Shown here piece after piece: positions 8,650-18,413 of a stretch of 64,000 nt of DNA; the first letter of the stretch is position 1, and each line of letters starts with the position of its first letter. This DNA comes from JAWLGZ01 sp041690635. Its GTDB lineage: Bacteria; Pseudomonadota; Gammaproteobacteria; Thiohalomonadales; Thiohalomonadaceae. The notes beneath the pieces are model-generated. The model saw nothing but the letters and a program-made list of their open reading frames with translations, was not told the origin of the DNA and did no database searches. The DNA lies in NCBI GenBank assembly GCA_041690635.1, contig JAWLGZ010000004.1, positions 186,001 to 250,000 of the forward strand, read 5' to 3'. The translations under genes were made by a program, and so were the position numbers.

Positions 8650-11550
8650 TCAGGTGGTCACGATCACCCGCTGGGCATCCAGGCGCAGCCCCGCCGACGC
8701 GATCGCCTTCTCAATCGCCTCGCGCTGCCGCTCCAGGTAGCGAATCTCCTCTTCTCGCACGTTCGGATTGACCACCTGCAGTGCCCGCATCCGGTCGATC
8801 TCCCGACCCAGGGTGTGCCGGGTACGCTGCCGGGCCTGCTCCAGGCGGTCAGTCATCTGGCCTTGCGCCGCCATCTCACCGGTACGAAGCAGATCCCGAA
8901 GCGGTTTTTCGTAGGCGCGCACGATCTTTTTGGCCGTTTCGTTCTCCACCGGGGTGCTGTTCAGCGCCATGAACTCGGTGGTGAGGACGGCGGCGTGGTC
9001 GTGCCCGGTATCGTCGACCACCACACGGATGCCGGAGGCCGGGAGATAACGGCTCGACTGCACCACCCGGCTCGATGCGCTCTCCAGCACGAAGTGACAC
9101 TCGAGCAGCAGCGTGCCCGGCTTGGCCCGGGGATAGTTCATTGCCGCGATGGCGGTGTTGCCGCGCTCTCCGCTCAACACCATCTCCATGCCCCGCAGTA
9201 CCAGCGGGTGTTCCCAGGTGAAGAACTCGATGTCTTCATTGGCCAGCGCGGTGTCCCGGTGGCAGGTAAAGGTGAGGCCGTCGTCCGGCAGGCCGGGAAA
9301 CGGCTCCTGCATGTGGGTGCCGGGACGGATGATGAAGCTGTGTTCGCTGTGCTCCTCCAGGTCGACACCGAAGGCATCGAACAGTGCTTCGAGGTAGTCC
9401 AGCAGTTCGCCTTCGCCTTCGGCGGACTCGACGCCCGCCCGCTGGCAGAGCGCCTCGGCGCGGCGCGGCCGACAGGAGCTGTACTCCAGCAGACGATCGC
9501 GGCCACGATGCAGCGCCTCCGTCAATTGGTGATTCAACTGCCGGGCGGCGGCCACCAGGGCCGGGAGATCGGCAGCGGTACCGTCGGGGTCCTGCAATGC
9601 GTCCTGTAGCGCCGGTTCGATCTGAACGAACACGCTGTGGCCGGTGGGGCAGGTGTGTTCGAATGCCCCGAGCCCCTCGTGATACCAGTGGAACAGCACC
9701 GATTGGGGGCTGTTTTCCAGGTACGGGACATGGATGTGGACGGTTTCGCTCTGGCCGATGCGGTCAAGTCGGCCGATGCGCTGCTCCAGCAGGTCGGGAT
9801 TGAGCGGCAGGTCGAACAGCACCAGGTGGTGGGCAAACTGGAGATTGCGTCCCTCAGAGCCGATCTCGGAGCAGATCAGGACCGGGCTGCCGTACTCCCG
9901 GTCGGCAAAGAAGGCCGCGGAGCGGTCCCGCTCCAGGAGGCTCATTCCCTCATGAAACAGGGCCGCCTGGATGCCGGTGGTGACCCGCAGTGCCTCGGCC
10001 AGATCGGCGGCACTCTCCATGCTGGCGGTAATCACGACCACCTTTTCCGGCCGCAGCTGCTTGAGCTTGGCGACCAACCAGCCGACCCGCGGATCGATGC
10101 GGCTCCAGGGCGGCTGTGCCGCCGTACGCCCGGACTCGTACAGCCGCTCCGGGCAGAGCAGCGGCAGCGGTGTGCCGGAAGTGGTGGAGCGGGCGGTGGC
10201 AAGCGCCTCGGCGTAGGCCGCGGGCAGCGGCAACGGACAGGCGCTCAACCGACGCTCGGGGAACCCTTTGACTGCGGCACGGGTGTTGCGGAACAGGACC
10301 CGGCCGGTGCCGTGACGGTCCAGCAGGTGCTCGACCAGTGCCTCCCTTGCCGCATCGGACGCCTGCACATCGTCCGAGTTCAGGGCATCCAGCAGACGCT
10401 GATTGTCCCCTTCATCCACGGTGCTTCGCAGCGTGGTCGAGGCGGCATCGTCGAGCGGGGCGCCGGTCAACAACGCCTCCACCGCCCGCGCGATCGGTTC
10501 GTAGGCACGCTCCTCGGCAACGAAGGCGTCGTAATCGGGAAAGCGGTTGGGGTCGAGCAGGCGCAGGCGGGCGAAGTGACTCTCCTTGCCCAACTGCTCG
10601 GGGGTGGCGGTCAGCAGCAGGGCGCCCGCCGTACGGTCGGCGAGTTGCTCGATGCAGCGGTATTCGCGGCTGGCGGACTGGGGCGACCACTGCAGGTGGT
10701 GGGCCTCGTCGACCACCAGGAGGTCCCAGCCGGCCTCCAGCGCCTGTTCGAACCGTTCCGTCCGTTCGACCAGGAAGGGCAGACTGCACAGGATCAGCTG
10801 TTCGGTCTGGAACGGGTTGGCGCCCTCGTTGCTCTCCTGCGCCGCCCGGCAGCGCGCTTCATCAAACAGGCTGAAGTGTAGATTGAAGCGGCGCAGCATC
10901 TCCACCAGCCACTGGTGTTGGAGGTTCTCCGGCACCACGATCAACACGCGCCGGGCCCGCTCCGTGAGCAGCTGGTAGTGGAGGATGAGCCCCGCCTCGA
11001 TGGTTTTGCCCAGCCCCACCTCGTCCGCCAGCAGCACCCGCGGTGCGTAGCGGTTGGCCACCTCGCGGGCGATGTAGATCTGGTGCGGGATCAGGCTGGT
11101 GCGCGCGCCGGTCAGCCCGCGCAGATCGGAGGCGGCGAGTTGTGCTGCCTTTTCGCGGGTGCGGTGGCGCAGGGAGAACCACTTGTCCGGATCGATCTGG
11201 CCGGTGAAGAGCCGGTCCGCCGGGCGGTTCAGCCGCATGAAATTGTCCAGTTGCCCCTCGGGCAGCGCGACCTCGACGCCATCCTCCCGCCGTCCGTGGT
11301 AGGTGAGAAGACTGTCGCTTTCGGTCACCGACTGCACCGACAGCGACCACCCTTCGTGACTGCGCACCCGGTCACCGGGTGCAAAGGCCACCCGGCTCAG
11401 CGGTGCGGTCTGCCGGGCGTAGGTCCGAACCTCTTCGGTGGCGAGAAACAGGACAGTGACAGTGCGCGCCTCGACCGCAAGCACGGTACCGAGCCCCATC
11501 TGCAGTTCGGTATCGCTGATCCAGCGCTGACCGGGAGTGAAATCGTGCAC
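8650..11550 (-). CDS. rapA: RNA polymerase-associated SWI2/SNF2 ATPase RapA
   Basis: A 966-residue protein (E. coli RapA is 968). RapA recycles RNA polymerase by reactivating stalled post-termination complexes. The N-terminal Tudor-like domains (about 1-110) are followed by the helicase core with LLADEVGLGKTIEAGLIL (about 174-190), the DEAH box LLVVDEAHHLQWS, the LLTATPEQLG motif III region, and the C-terminal helicase half with ICSEIGSEGRNLQFAHHLVLFDLP and IGRLDRIGQ. GTG 11550 is the best start: the reading frame stays open upstream for hundreds of bases, but that extension has no similarity to RapA. Transcribed singly. Confidence 0.93.
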   Translation of the reverse strand: MHDFTPGQRWISDTELQMGLGTVLAVEARTVTVLFLATEEVRTYARQTAPLSRVAFAPGDRVRSHEGWSLSVQSVTESDSLLTYHGRREDGVEVALPEGQLDNFMRLNRPADRLFTGQIDPDKWFSLRHRTREKAAQLAASDLRGLTGARTSLIPHQIYIAREVANRYAPRVLLADEVGLGKTIEAGLILHYQLLTERARRVLIVVPENLQHQWLVEMLRRFNLHFSLFDEARCRAAQESNEGANPFQTEQLILCSLPFLVERTERFEQALEAGWDLLVVDEAHHLQWSPQSASREYRCIEQLADRTAGALLLTATPEQLGKESHFARLRLLDPNRFPDYDAFVAEERAYEPIARAVEALLTGAPLDDAASTTLRSTVDEGDNQRLLDALNSDDVQASDAAREALVEHLLDRHGTGRVLFRNTRAAVKGFPERRLSACPLPLPAAYAEALATARSTTSGTPLPLLCPERLYESGRTAAQPPWSRIDPRVGWLVAKLKQLRPEKVVVITASMESAADLAEALRVTTGIQAALFHEGMSLLERDRSAAFFADREYGSPVLICSEIGSEGRNLQFAHHLVLFDLPLNPDLLEQRIGRLDRIGQSETVHIHVPYLENSPQSVLFHWYHEGLGAFEHTCPTGHSVFVQIEPALQDALQDPDGTAADLPALVAAARQLNHQLTEALHRGRDRLLEYSSCRPRRAEALCQRAGVESAEGEGELLDYLEALFDAFGVDLEEHSEHSFIIRPGTHMQEPFPGLPDDGLTFTCHRDTALANEDIEFFTWEHPLVLRGMEMVLSGERGNTAIAAMNYPRAKPGTLLLECHFVLESASSRVVQSSRYLPASGIRVVVDDTGHDHAAVLTTEFMALNSTPVENETAKKIVRAYEKPLRDLLRTGEMAAQGQMTDRLEQARQRTRHTLGREIDRMRALQVVNPNVREEEIRYLERQREAIEKAIASAGLRLDAQRVIVTT

Positions 11551-11904
11551 CGCAGAGCGCTCCGGTAGAAAAACGGGCGGGTATGGTAGAGGAAATCGGA
11601 GGCGTGGTCGCGTAGCGGAATGGCACTCCTGCCCACCCTTGTCTTGGCGCTGCTCCGATGTGATACTTCCCCCCGTAGCGCAAATTTCACAAGTTAAATC
11701 GCCAATAATAACAATCGGTTGAATGGCGGCACAGCGAAGGGAAATGGACGTTCGCAGGCCCGTTCGCACTACGTCCCCAAATTCACTTTCCGCCCGAACT
11801 TCTTTAATCGCGGGCCGAGAACGGTAGGTGCCGCTCCGTACGGCGCCCCGGCGTGCGTTCTTGTCGTTCCGGCCTGGCGCGGCTGCACGACCCAGGAGAT
11901 GTTT
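11551..11904. other. Divergent intergenic region
   Basis: These 354 bases lie between rapA (minus) and the response-regulator gene (plus). I see no supported gene. A locally AT-rich stretch (about 11690-11720, AAATCGCCAATAATAACAA) is a plausible promoter zone for either side. The only fixed signal is AGGAG at 11894-11898, which sets the downstream start at 11905. Confidence 0.5.
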
Positions 11905-12276
11905 ATGACCAGAGTACTGCTTGTCGAGGACAATGAGATGAACCGCGACATGTTGTCGCGGCGACTGGTGCGTCGTGGATTCGAGGTGCTGATCGCGGTG
12001 GACGGTGAGGAGGGGGTGGCCAAGGCCGCGACCGAGTCGCCCGATTTGATCCTGATGGACATGAGTCTGCCGGTGCTGGACGGCTGGGAAGCGGCACGCC
12101 GCATCCGTGGCGACGCGGCCACGGCGACGATACCGATGATCGCCTTGACCGCCCATGCCATGGCGGGCGATCGGGAGAAGGCCCTCGAGGCGGGATGCGA
12201 CGACTTCGACACCAAGCCGGTTGATCTGGAGCGGCTGTTGGGCAAGATGGCCGCCCTGATGAAAAGCGGCGATTGA
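11905..12276 (+). CDS. Single-domain response regulator (CheY/DivK-like)
   Basis: A 123-residue receiver domain with no output domain. LLVEDNEMNRDM carries the acidic pocket, LILMDMSLPVLDGWE the phosphoacceptor Asp, IALTAHAM the Thr, and DTKPVD the Lys. AGGAG lies six bases upstream of ATG 11905 (an ATG at 11899 overlaps it and is unlikely). It heads a four-gene operon with the FIST protein, hybrid kinase and REC-GGDEF protein. It probably receives phosphate from the downstream hybrid kinase and acts by protein-protein contact, like DivK. Confidence 0.9.
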   Translation: MTRVLLVEDNEMNRDMLSRRLVRRGFEVLIAVDGEEGVAKAATESPDLILMDMSLPVLDGWEAARRIRGDAATATIPMIALTAHAMAGDREKALEAGCDDFDTKPVDLERLLGKMAALMKSGD

Positions 12277-12301
12277 GGCCAGCTCAATAACAACAACGAT
12301 T

Positions 12302-13444
12302 ATGGGGGTGAAAGTGGCCAGGCTATCCGTCAAGAGAGGGGTTTCGTTCGCGGGCGATGAGGAGCTGGCGGTCAGCGAGTTTGCCGCCGCCGTCGACCAG
12401 CCGGATCAAACAGCAGTTGTCTTTTTCTGTTCGCCCCGGTACGACCTGGAGCGACTTGGCGCCACCATGAAGGCCCGTTTCCGATGCCCTGTCATCGGCT
12501 GCACCACCGCCGGTGAGATCAGTTCACCGGGCGGCTACGGCGAGGGTGGCATTGTCGGCGTCGGCATTTCGTCGCCGGAACTGAACATCCATACGCAGCT
12601 GATCCACCCGCTCGACGGCTTCAAGGTCCAGGAGTCGATGGACCTTGCGGGTGAACTGCGGGGCGAACTCAAGCTGGCGGAGAACTTTGACAAGGAGAAG
12701 ATGTTTGGCCTGCTGCTTGTCGACGGTTTGTCGATGCTGGAGGAGCAGGTGATCGCCTCCCTGTTCGGCCACCTGGAAGGGGTGCCGATCATCGGCGGCT
12801 CAGCCGGTGACAACCTCGACTTCGGGGAGACGTTCGTCTATGCGGAGGGGCGGTTCCTCAGCAACGCCGCAATCTTTGCCCTGTTCGAAACCACGCTGCC
12901 GTTCCGTACCTTCCGTATTCAGCACTTTGAGCCCACCGATACCCGGCTGGTGATCACCGAGGCGGACGGCCCCACACGTACGGTCTACGAGATCAACGGC
13001 GGTCCGGCGGCCGAGGAGTACGCGAAGGCGGTGGGCCTCGAGGTTTCTGAGCTCTCGCCCCAGGTGTTCGCGGCCTATCCGGTGATGCTTCGGATTGGGG
13101 GTGAGTATTTCGTACGCTCCATCCAGAAGGTCAACGACGACGGCAGCCTGACCTTTTTCTGTGCCATCGATACCGGCCTGGTGCTGACCGTCGCCAAGGG
13201 AACGGACCTGCTGGAGAATCTGGAGAAGAACCTCGGCCGATTGCAGGAGGAGCTTCCCGATATGCAGCTACTGCTCGGCTGCGACTGCATTTTGCGGCGC
13301 CTCGAACTGATTCAAAAGGGGGAGTTGGAAAGGGCCCTCCCGATCCTCGAAGCCGTCAATTTCGTCGGGTTTTCCACCTATGGCGAACAGTACAACGGCA
13401 TCCACGTCAACCAGACGCTGACCGGCCTCGCCATCGGAGGATAG
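12302..13444 (+). CDS. FIST-domain small-ligand sensor protein
   Basis: About 380 residues, comprising an N-terminal FIST_N domain (FFCSPRYDLERLGATMKARF, PVIGCTTAGEIS, GYGEGGIVGVGIS) and a C-terminal FIST_C domain (GGPAAEEYAK..., FSTYGEQYNGIHVNQTLTG). FIST domains are proposed to bind small ligands such as amino acids and to feed signal-transduction proteins. Soluble, with no TM. The start is uncertain: GTG 12314 has a better-placed purine-rich sequence (GGGGGTG) than ATG 12302. It sits immediately before the hybrid kinase gene (three bases apart), so ligand sensing for that kinase is the likely role. Confidence 0.88.
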   Translation: MGVKVARLSVKRGVSFAGDEELAVSEFAAAVDQPDQTAVVFFCSPRYDLERLGATMKARFRCPVIGCTTAGEISSPGGYGEGGIVGVGISSPELNIHTQLIHPLDGFKVQESMDLAGELRGELKLAENFDKEKMFGLLLVDGLSMLEEQVIASLFGHLEGVPIIGGSAGDNLDFGETFVYAEGRFLSNAAIFALFETTLPFRTFRIQHFEPTDTRLVITEADGPTRTVYEINGGPAAEEYAKAVGLEVSELSPQVFAAYPVMLRIGGEYFVRSIQKVNDDGSLTFFCAIDTGLVLTVAKGTDLLENLEKNLGRLQEELPDMQLLLGCDCILRRLELIQKGELERALPILEAVNFVGFSTYGEQYNGIHVNQTLTGLAIGG

Positions 13445-13447
13445 AAC

Positions 13448-15610
13448 ATGGCGGAGGCAACCGAACTGCAGGACAGGCTCGCCCAACTCGAGAAGCAGCT
13501 TGCGGCGCAGCAGAAGATCAACCGGGTGTTGATGGACCGCGTCGAACGTTCCGTCGATGGCAGCGGGGCGGCCTATTCGCTGTTCGAGCGCAACATCGTG
13601 CTGCAACAGAGTGTGGAGCAGCGCACACGCGAACTGGAGCGCAAGAATCAGGAACTGAAGCACCTGTTCGACACCGCGAACGAGGCGCAGCGCGCACTCA
13701 AGGAGTCCGAAGAGCGATTCCGCGGCCTGTTCGAGTATTCCCGTGACGCCATCATGCTGTTGGATGAAAACGGATTCATCGACTGCAACACGGCGACCCT
13801 CCGGATGTTCGGTTGCACCGAAAAGGGGGATTTCATCAGCCGCCATCCCGGCCAGTTGTCACCTCCCAGGCAGCCGGACGGCAGTGATTCCATCGAACTC
13901 TCCTCATACCAGATGCGAGAGGCGCTCGAAAAAGGGTCCGCCTTCTTTGCCTGGGAACATACGCGAGTCGACAATGGCAGCACGTTTCCTGCCGAAGTAT
14001 TGCTCAGCCGGATAGAGACCAGCGATGGCGCCCTGTTGCAGGCGGTGGTCCGCGACGTCACCGACCGCATGCAGACCATGGAGGCCATCACCCGGGCGCG
14101 CGAGGAGGCGGAGGAGGCGAACCGGGCGAAGAGCACCTTCCTCGCCAACATGAGCCACGAGTTGCGCACTCCGCTCAACGCCATCATCGGCTACAGCGAG
14201 ATCCTCCAGGAGGAGTGCGAGGATGCCGGCAACGATGATCTGCTGCCGGATATCGACAAGATCCGCTCGGCCGGCAAGCACCTGCTGAGTCTGATCAACG
14301 ACATCCTCGACCTGTCCAAGATCGAAGCGGGCAAGATGGACCTCTACGTGGAGGAGTTCGATCTTCGAGCCGAAATCGCCTCGGTGGTGGCCACTGTCAC
14401 ACCGTTGGTGGAGAAGCGCGGAAACCGGCTGGAGGTGCAGGTCGGTGAAGGGGTGGCACTCATGCGGGCGGATGTGACCAAGGTGCGTCAGGCCCTGTTC
14501 AATCTGCTGAGTAATGCGGCCAAGTTTACCGAACAGGGCACCATCGGGCTGAGCGTTGCCCTTGAAGGGGAGCGTTACCGATTCACTATCCGCGATACCG
14601 GTATCGGCCTGAGCGCCGAGCAGATGGAGCGGCTCTTCCAGTCGTTCAGCCAGGCTGATCCCTCCACCACCCGCAAGTACGGCGGCACCGGTCTCGGCCT
14701 CTCCATCACCCAGCATTTCTGCCGGATGATGGGCGGACATGTCGAGGTGGCGAGCACGGCCGGAGAGGGCTCCACTTTCACCATCTATCTGCCGGTCAGC
14801 ATCATCCAGGCTATGCCACAGGAGCAGGCGGTGCCGGCCCCTGCCGATTGCCGCGCCACGGTACTGGCGATCGATGACGACGAGGTGGTGCTCGACCTAT
14901 TGGTACGCCAGCTCTCCCGCGAGGGGTATCGGGTGATTACGGCCGCCAATGCAGTGGATGGGTTGCAGCGGGCACGGGATGAACGCCCCGACGCGATCAC
15001 TCTCGACGTCATGATGCCCGGCTCGGATGGCTGGAGCGTACTCTCGGCCCTGAAGGCGGACGAGGAGCTCAGGACGATACCCGTGATCATGCTGAGCATG
15101 GTGGGGGACCGCTCCATGGGCTACGCCCTCGGCGCCTCCCATTTTCTCGACAAGCCGATCAACCGCAACGAGCTACTGGAGGTCCTTCAGCGTTTTCTGC
15201 CACCGGAACGCTGCTGCGTCCTGGTGGTCGAGGATGATGCGCCGACGCGGGAGATGGTCCGGCGGACGCTGGAGAGGGAGGGGTGTCGCGTTATGGAGGC
15301 GGAAAATGGCCGCGTGGCACTGAATCTTGTGGCGGAGCATGGCGCCCCGGACATCATGCTGCTGGACCTGATGATGCCGGAAATGGACGGTTTCGAACTG
15401 ATCGAGGAGTTGCGTCGGCATCATGACTGGGCACACATCCCCACCGTGGTGATGACGGCGAAGGACATGAGCGAAGCGGAGCGGGCATCCCTAAGCGGCA
15501 GCGTGGAGCGCATTTTGCAAAAAGGTGGCTCGACCCGCGAAGAGATGTTGGCACTGGTGCGGAAGTTCGTTGCCCATGGGGCACGCGCGCTGCGCGAGGA
15601 CGCACGATAG
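13448..15610 (+). CDS. Hybrid sensor histidine kinase: coiled coil-PAS-HisKA-HATPase-REC-REC
   Basis: A 720-residue cytoplasmic kinase with no TM segment. Order: N-terminal coiled coil (about 1-85), PAS (about 90-210), HisKA with MSHELRTPLNAIIGYSEIL (H-box near 238), and HATPase_c with LFNLLSNAAKFTEQG (N-box), RDTGIGL and YGGTGLGLSI. Two tandem receivers follow: one from about 475 (LAIDDDEVVLD, LDVMMPG, DKPI), one from about 595 (LVVEDDAPTRE, LLDLMMPEMDG). The last receiver lacks a clean KP motif (LQKGG instead), which is odd. Partner input probably comes from the FIST protein encoded directly upstream; outputs are the flanking response regulator and GGDEF protein. Confidence 0.92.
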   Translation: MAEATELQDRLAQLEKQLAAQQKINRVLMDRVERSVDGSGAAYSLFERNIVLQQSVEQRTRELERKNQELKHLFDTANEAQRALKESEERFRGLFEYSRDAIMLLDENGFIDCNTATLRMFGCTEKGDFISRHPGQLSPPRQPDGSDSIELSSYQMREALEKGSAFFAWEHTRVDNGSTFPAEVLLSRIETSDGALLQAVVRDVTDRMQTMEAITRAREEAEEANRAKSTFLANMSHELRTPLNAIIGYSEILQEECEDAGNDDLLPDIDKIRSAGKHLLSLINDILDLSKIEAGKMDLYVEEFDLRAEIASVVATVTPLVEKRGNRLEVQVGEGVALMRADVTKVRQALFNLLSNAAKFTEQGTIGLSVALEGERYRFTIRDTGIGLSAEQMERLFQSFSQADPSTTRKYGGTGLGLSITQHFCRMMGGHVEVASTAGEGSTFTIYLPVSIIQAMPQEQAVPAPADCRATVLAIDDDEVVLDLLVRQLSREGYRVITAANAVDGLQRARDERPDAITLDVMMPGSDGWSVLSALKADEELRTIPVIMLSMVGDRSMGYALGASHFLDKPINRNELLEVLQRFLPPERCCVLVVEDDAPTREMVRRTLEREGCRVMEAENGRVALNLVAEHGAPDIMLLDLMMPEMDGFELIEELRRHHDWAHIPTVVMTAKDMSEAERASLSGSVERILQKGGSTREEMLALVRKFVAHGARALREDAR

Positions 15611-15623
15611 GGACGGAGGAACA

Positions 15624-17075
15624 ATGAGCGCACACGGTTCAGGAAACATACGACACGAACTGCGGACCCCGCTGAATCACATTCTCGGATACAGCGAGAT
15701 GTTGCTCGAGGAGCTGGATGGATCGACCTCTCCGCAGGCTGATGGGTTGGCGAGGATCAACACCATCGGCAAGGCCCTGCTTGACTACGTCAACGGTTTC
15801 TCCGCCGACGAGGTAAAGCGCGCAAACTCCGGATTGCTGCCGGAGGCGGAGTGGCGAAGTGCGACCGACGATATTGCAGCCATTTGCGCCGGTCTGTCCG
15901 CCGGCCTCTCTGATGAGGGGGTGGCCACATGGCGCGGGGATCTCGAAAAGATCGCGTCTGCAAACGGCACACTGGTGCAGCTGTTTCGGGAGGGACTGGA
16001 GCGGCGGATTACCACTGTCGGTTCCGCTGCGACCGGTGCCGAGGGTGGCGAGCCGGTTGCGCCCAGCGCGAGGGCCGAGGTTTCGGGCGGTGAACTGTTG
16101 GTCGTGGACGACAACCCGGAGAACCGCGAGCTGCTGGCGCGCCGGCTGAGCCGCGAAGGATACACGGTGGAGACCGCCGAGAGCGGCAGGGCCGCGCTGG
16201 AACTGATCGGGCTGAAGCGTTTCGAGCTGATCCTCCTCGACCTGATGATGCCGGAGATGAACGGGATCGAGGTGCTCGGCGCGGTCCGCCAGCGCTTCTC
16301 CCACACCGAACTGCCGGTCATCATGGTCACCGCCAAATCGGCCAGTGAGGATGTCGTGCAGGCGCTCGAGTGCGGCGCCAATGACTACGTCACCAAACCC
16401 ATCGATTTCCCTGTGGTGCGGGCGCGTATCTCCACCCAACTCTCCTTGCGGCGGCTGACCCGGGAGCTCGAGGTCGCCAATGAGAAGCTCCATCGATTCT
16501 CCTACATGGATGGACTGACCGAGATTCCCAACCGACGCCATTTTGACGAGTACCTGGAGCGCGAGTGGGTGCGGGCGGCGCGCACGCGCCAGCCGCTCTC
16601 CCTGGTCATCATCGATGTAGACCACTTCAAGCCCTTTAACGACAACTACGGTCATGAAGCCGGTGACCGGGTACTCAAGCAGGTTGCCGGAGCGCTCACA
16701 GGCGGTCTGATGAGGGGGGGCGATCTGGTGGCGCGCTACGGCGGCGAGGAGTTTGTCGCGGTGTTGCCACAGACGACCGCCCAGGGGGCGGTTGAACTAG
16801 CCGAATTGCTGCGGGCGCGTGTGGCGGGGCTGAAGATCCCCCACGCCCACTCGTCGAGCGCGCCTTACGTGACGGCGAGCTTCGGTGTCTGTTCGCTGGT
16901 CCCCGGTTCCGGTGATGACAAAGAGAGACTGCTGAAGGGGGCCGACAACGCGCTCTACCATGCCAAGGGGCTGACGCGGAACTGCGTCTGTTGCCTGGGT
17001 GATACGACCAAACCCGGCGAGTGCACCATCGGTTGCGGCACCCGACCGGTCGGCTGTCTCGCCCCCGCCGCCTGA
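15624..17075 (+). CDS. H-box/REC/GGDEF diguanylate cyclase (PleD-like)
   Basis: A 483-residue protein. It begins with what looks like an isolated HisKA H-box helix, IRHELRTPLNHILGYSEML (about 9-27), with no ATPase domain after it. Then a receiver domain follows (LLVVDDNPENRELLARRL, LILLDLMMPEMNGIE, VTAKSA, TKPIDF) and a GGDEF domain with an intact variant active site RYGGEEFVAV and the DGLTEIPNRR start. The C-terminal 30 residues are Cys-rich (NCVCCLGD..CTIGCG..GC), which suggests a metal or redox site. The start at ATG 15624 has GGAGG upstream. It makes c-di-GMP, probably on phosphorylation by the preceding kinase. Confidence 0.9.
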   Translation: MSAHGSGNIRHELRTPLNHILGYSEMLLEELDGSTSPQADGLARINTIGKALLDYVNGFSADEVKRANSGLLPEAEWRSATDDIAAICAGLSAGLSDEGVATWRGDLEKIASANGTLVQLFREGLERRITTVGSAATGAEGGEPVAPSARAEVSGGELLVVDDNPENRELLARRLSREGYTVETAESGRAALELIGLKRFELILLDLMMPEMNGIEVLGAVRQRFSHTELPVIMVTAKSASEDVVQALECGANDYVTKPIDFPVVRARISTQLSLRRLTRELEVANEKLHRFSYMDGLTEIPNRRHFDEYLEREWVRAARTRQPLSLVIIDVDHFKPFNDNYGHEAGDRVLKQVAGALTGGLMRGGDLVARYGGEEFVAVLPQTTAQGAVELAELLRARVAGLKIPHAHSSSAPYVTASFGVCSLVPGSGDDKERLLKGADNALYHAKGLTRNCVCCLGDTTKPGECTIGCGTRPVGCLAPAA

Positions 17076-17206
17076 CGACGCGGACACCCTCACGCGGCGT
17101 TCACCCACGCGGCTGGTGGGGTTTTGTCGGTACGTTTACCACGACCGCCGACCCGCTGGCGTGACCTGATAAAATGCCCCGCTACCGCTCTTTTTGAGGA
17201 GGCGCC

Positions 17207-18250
17207 GTGTCACTGGGCCCGGTCATGCTGGATTTGGAGGGCACCGCCCTGGATGCGGAGGAGCGCGAGTTGCTCCGGCATCCGCTGGTCGGTGGCCTGA
17301 TTCTGTTCAGCCGCAATTTCGAATCACCGGAGCAACTCGCGGACCTGCTCGCTCAGGTCCATGCGGTGCGCAGCCCCCGGCTGCTGGTGGCGGTGGATCA
17401 CGAGGGGGGGCGGGTACAGCGCTTCCGCAACGGGTTCACCCGGCTGCCGCCGGTGCGGGTGTTGGGCGACATTTACGAGCGGGATCGGGGCCGTGCGCGG
17501 CGCCTTGCCGAGGCGTGCGGCTGGATCATGGCCAGCGAACTTCGGGCGGTGGGGGTCGATTTCAGTTTTGCGCCGGTACTGGACATGGATCGCGGCATCA
17601 GCCAGGTGATCGGTGATCGTGCCTTTCACCGCGACCCGGAGATTGTCGCCGACCTCGCCCACGCCTATATGGTCGGCATGCGGCGGGCGGGCATGGCGGC
17701 CACCGGCAAGCACTTCCCCGGCCACGGCGCGGTGGAGGCGGACTCCCACCATGCGCTGCCGATCGACGAACGGCGGTTCGCGGACATTCAGGACGATCTG
17801 GTCCCGTTCGAGCGGATGATCCATCAGGGAATGGCCGCGGTGATGCCCGCCCATGTTCTGTTCCCGAATGTGGATAAGCACCCGGCCGGTTTCTCGCCGT
17901 TTTGGCTGAGGGAGGTGCTGCGCAAGCGGCTCGGCTTCCAGGGCATCATCTTCAGCGACGACCTGAGCATGGAGGGGGCGGGTATCGCCGGCGATCACGT
18001 GGCGCGGGCCGAGGCGGCGCTCAAGGCCGGTTGCGATATGGTGCTGGTGTGCAACGACCGGCCGAGTGCGGTGGCGGTGCTGGATGGGTTGCGATGGGAG
18101 AGCGACCCCGTCCTCCACGCCCGGCTCGCCCGTATGCACGGCCGCCACCCGGTGACCTGGAGCGAGCTGCACCGTGACGCGACCTGGCGACAGGCGGTGC
18201 ATGCGGTCGCCAGCCTGGCCGAAGACCCCACACTGGAACTGGATTTTTGA
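17207..18250 (+). CDS. nagZ: beta-N-acetylhexosaminidase NagZ
   Basis: Family 3 glycosidase, 347 aa, cytoplasmic. It removes GlcNAc from anhydro-muropeptides in peptidoglycan recycling. Signatures: GGLILFSRNF, VDHEGGRVQRF, the KHFPGHG catalytic loop, and SDDLSMEGA with the nucleophile Asp. GTG 17207 is preceded by GAGGAGG. Length is normal. It is separated by 130 bases from the signalling operon. Confidence 0.95.
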   Translation: MSLGPVMLDLEGTALDAEERELLRHPLVGGLILFSRNFESPEQLADLLAQVHAVRSPRLLVAVDHEGGRVQRFRNGFTRLPPVRVLGDIYERDRGRARRLAEACGWIMASELRAVGVDFSFAPVLDMDRGISQVIGDRAFHRDPEIVADLAHAYMVGMRRAGMAATGKHFPGHGAVEADSHHALPIDERRFADIQDDLVPFERMIHQGMAAVMPAHVLFPNVDKHPAGFSPFWLREVLRKRLGFQGIIFSDDLSMEGAGIAGDHVARAEAALKAGCDMVLVCNDRPSAVAVLDGLRWESDPVLHARLARMHGRHPVTWSELHRDATWRQAVHAVASLAEDPTLELDF

Positions 18251-18257
18251 TGGAATA

Positions 18258-18277
18258 GGATTAGCGCAGCGTAATCC
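18258..18277. repeat. Palindromic intergenic repeat GGATTAGCGCAGCGTAATCC
   Basis: Near-perfect inverted repeat just after the nagZ stop. This word (a 'ggattacgctgcgctaatcc' type repeat) is a widespread intergenic repeat in proteobacteria. It could serve as a weak terminator of nagZ. The rest of the gap to 18413 shows nothing else. Confidence 0.6.
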
Positions 18278-18413
18278 GCCATGGCCGGGATTTTCTGGAC
18301 ACCCCGGGCGCCGCTTCGCGTTCAGGTAAGTACTTCCGGAGAATGGCGACCATCCATGAACTCCGGTCCTGTGTGGCGGATCTTTATTCTTTGTACAAGC
18401 GAATCCAAGAACG

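Noticed and set aside
11551..12333. N-terminal extension of rapA by about 260 codons
   Set aside because: Would run antisense through the response-regulator gene and has no RapA similarity; GTG 11550 gives the normal length.
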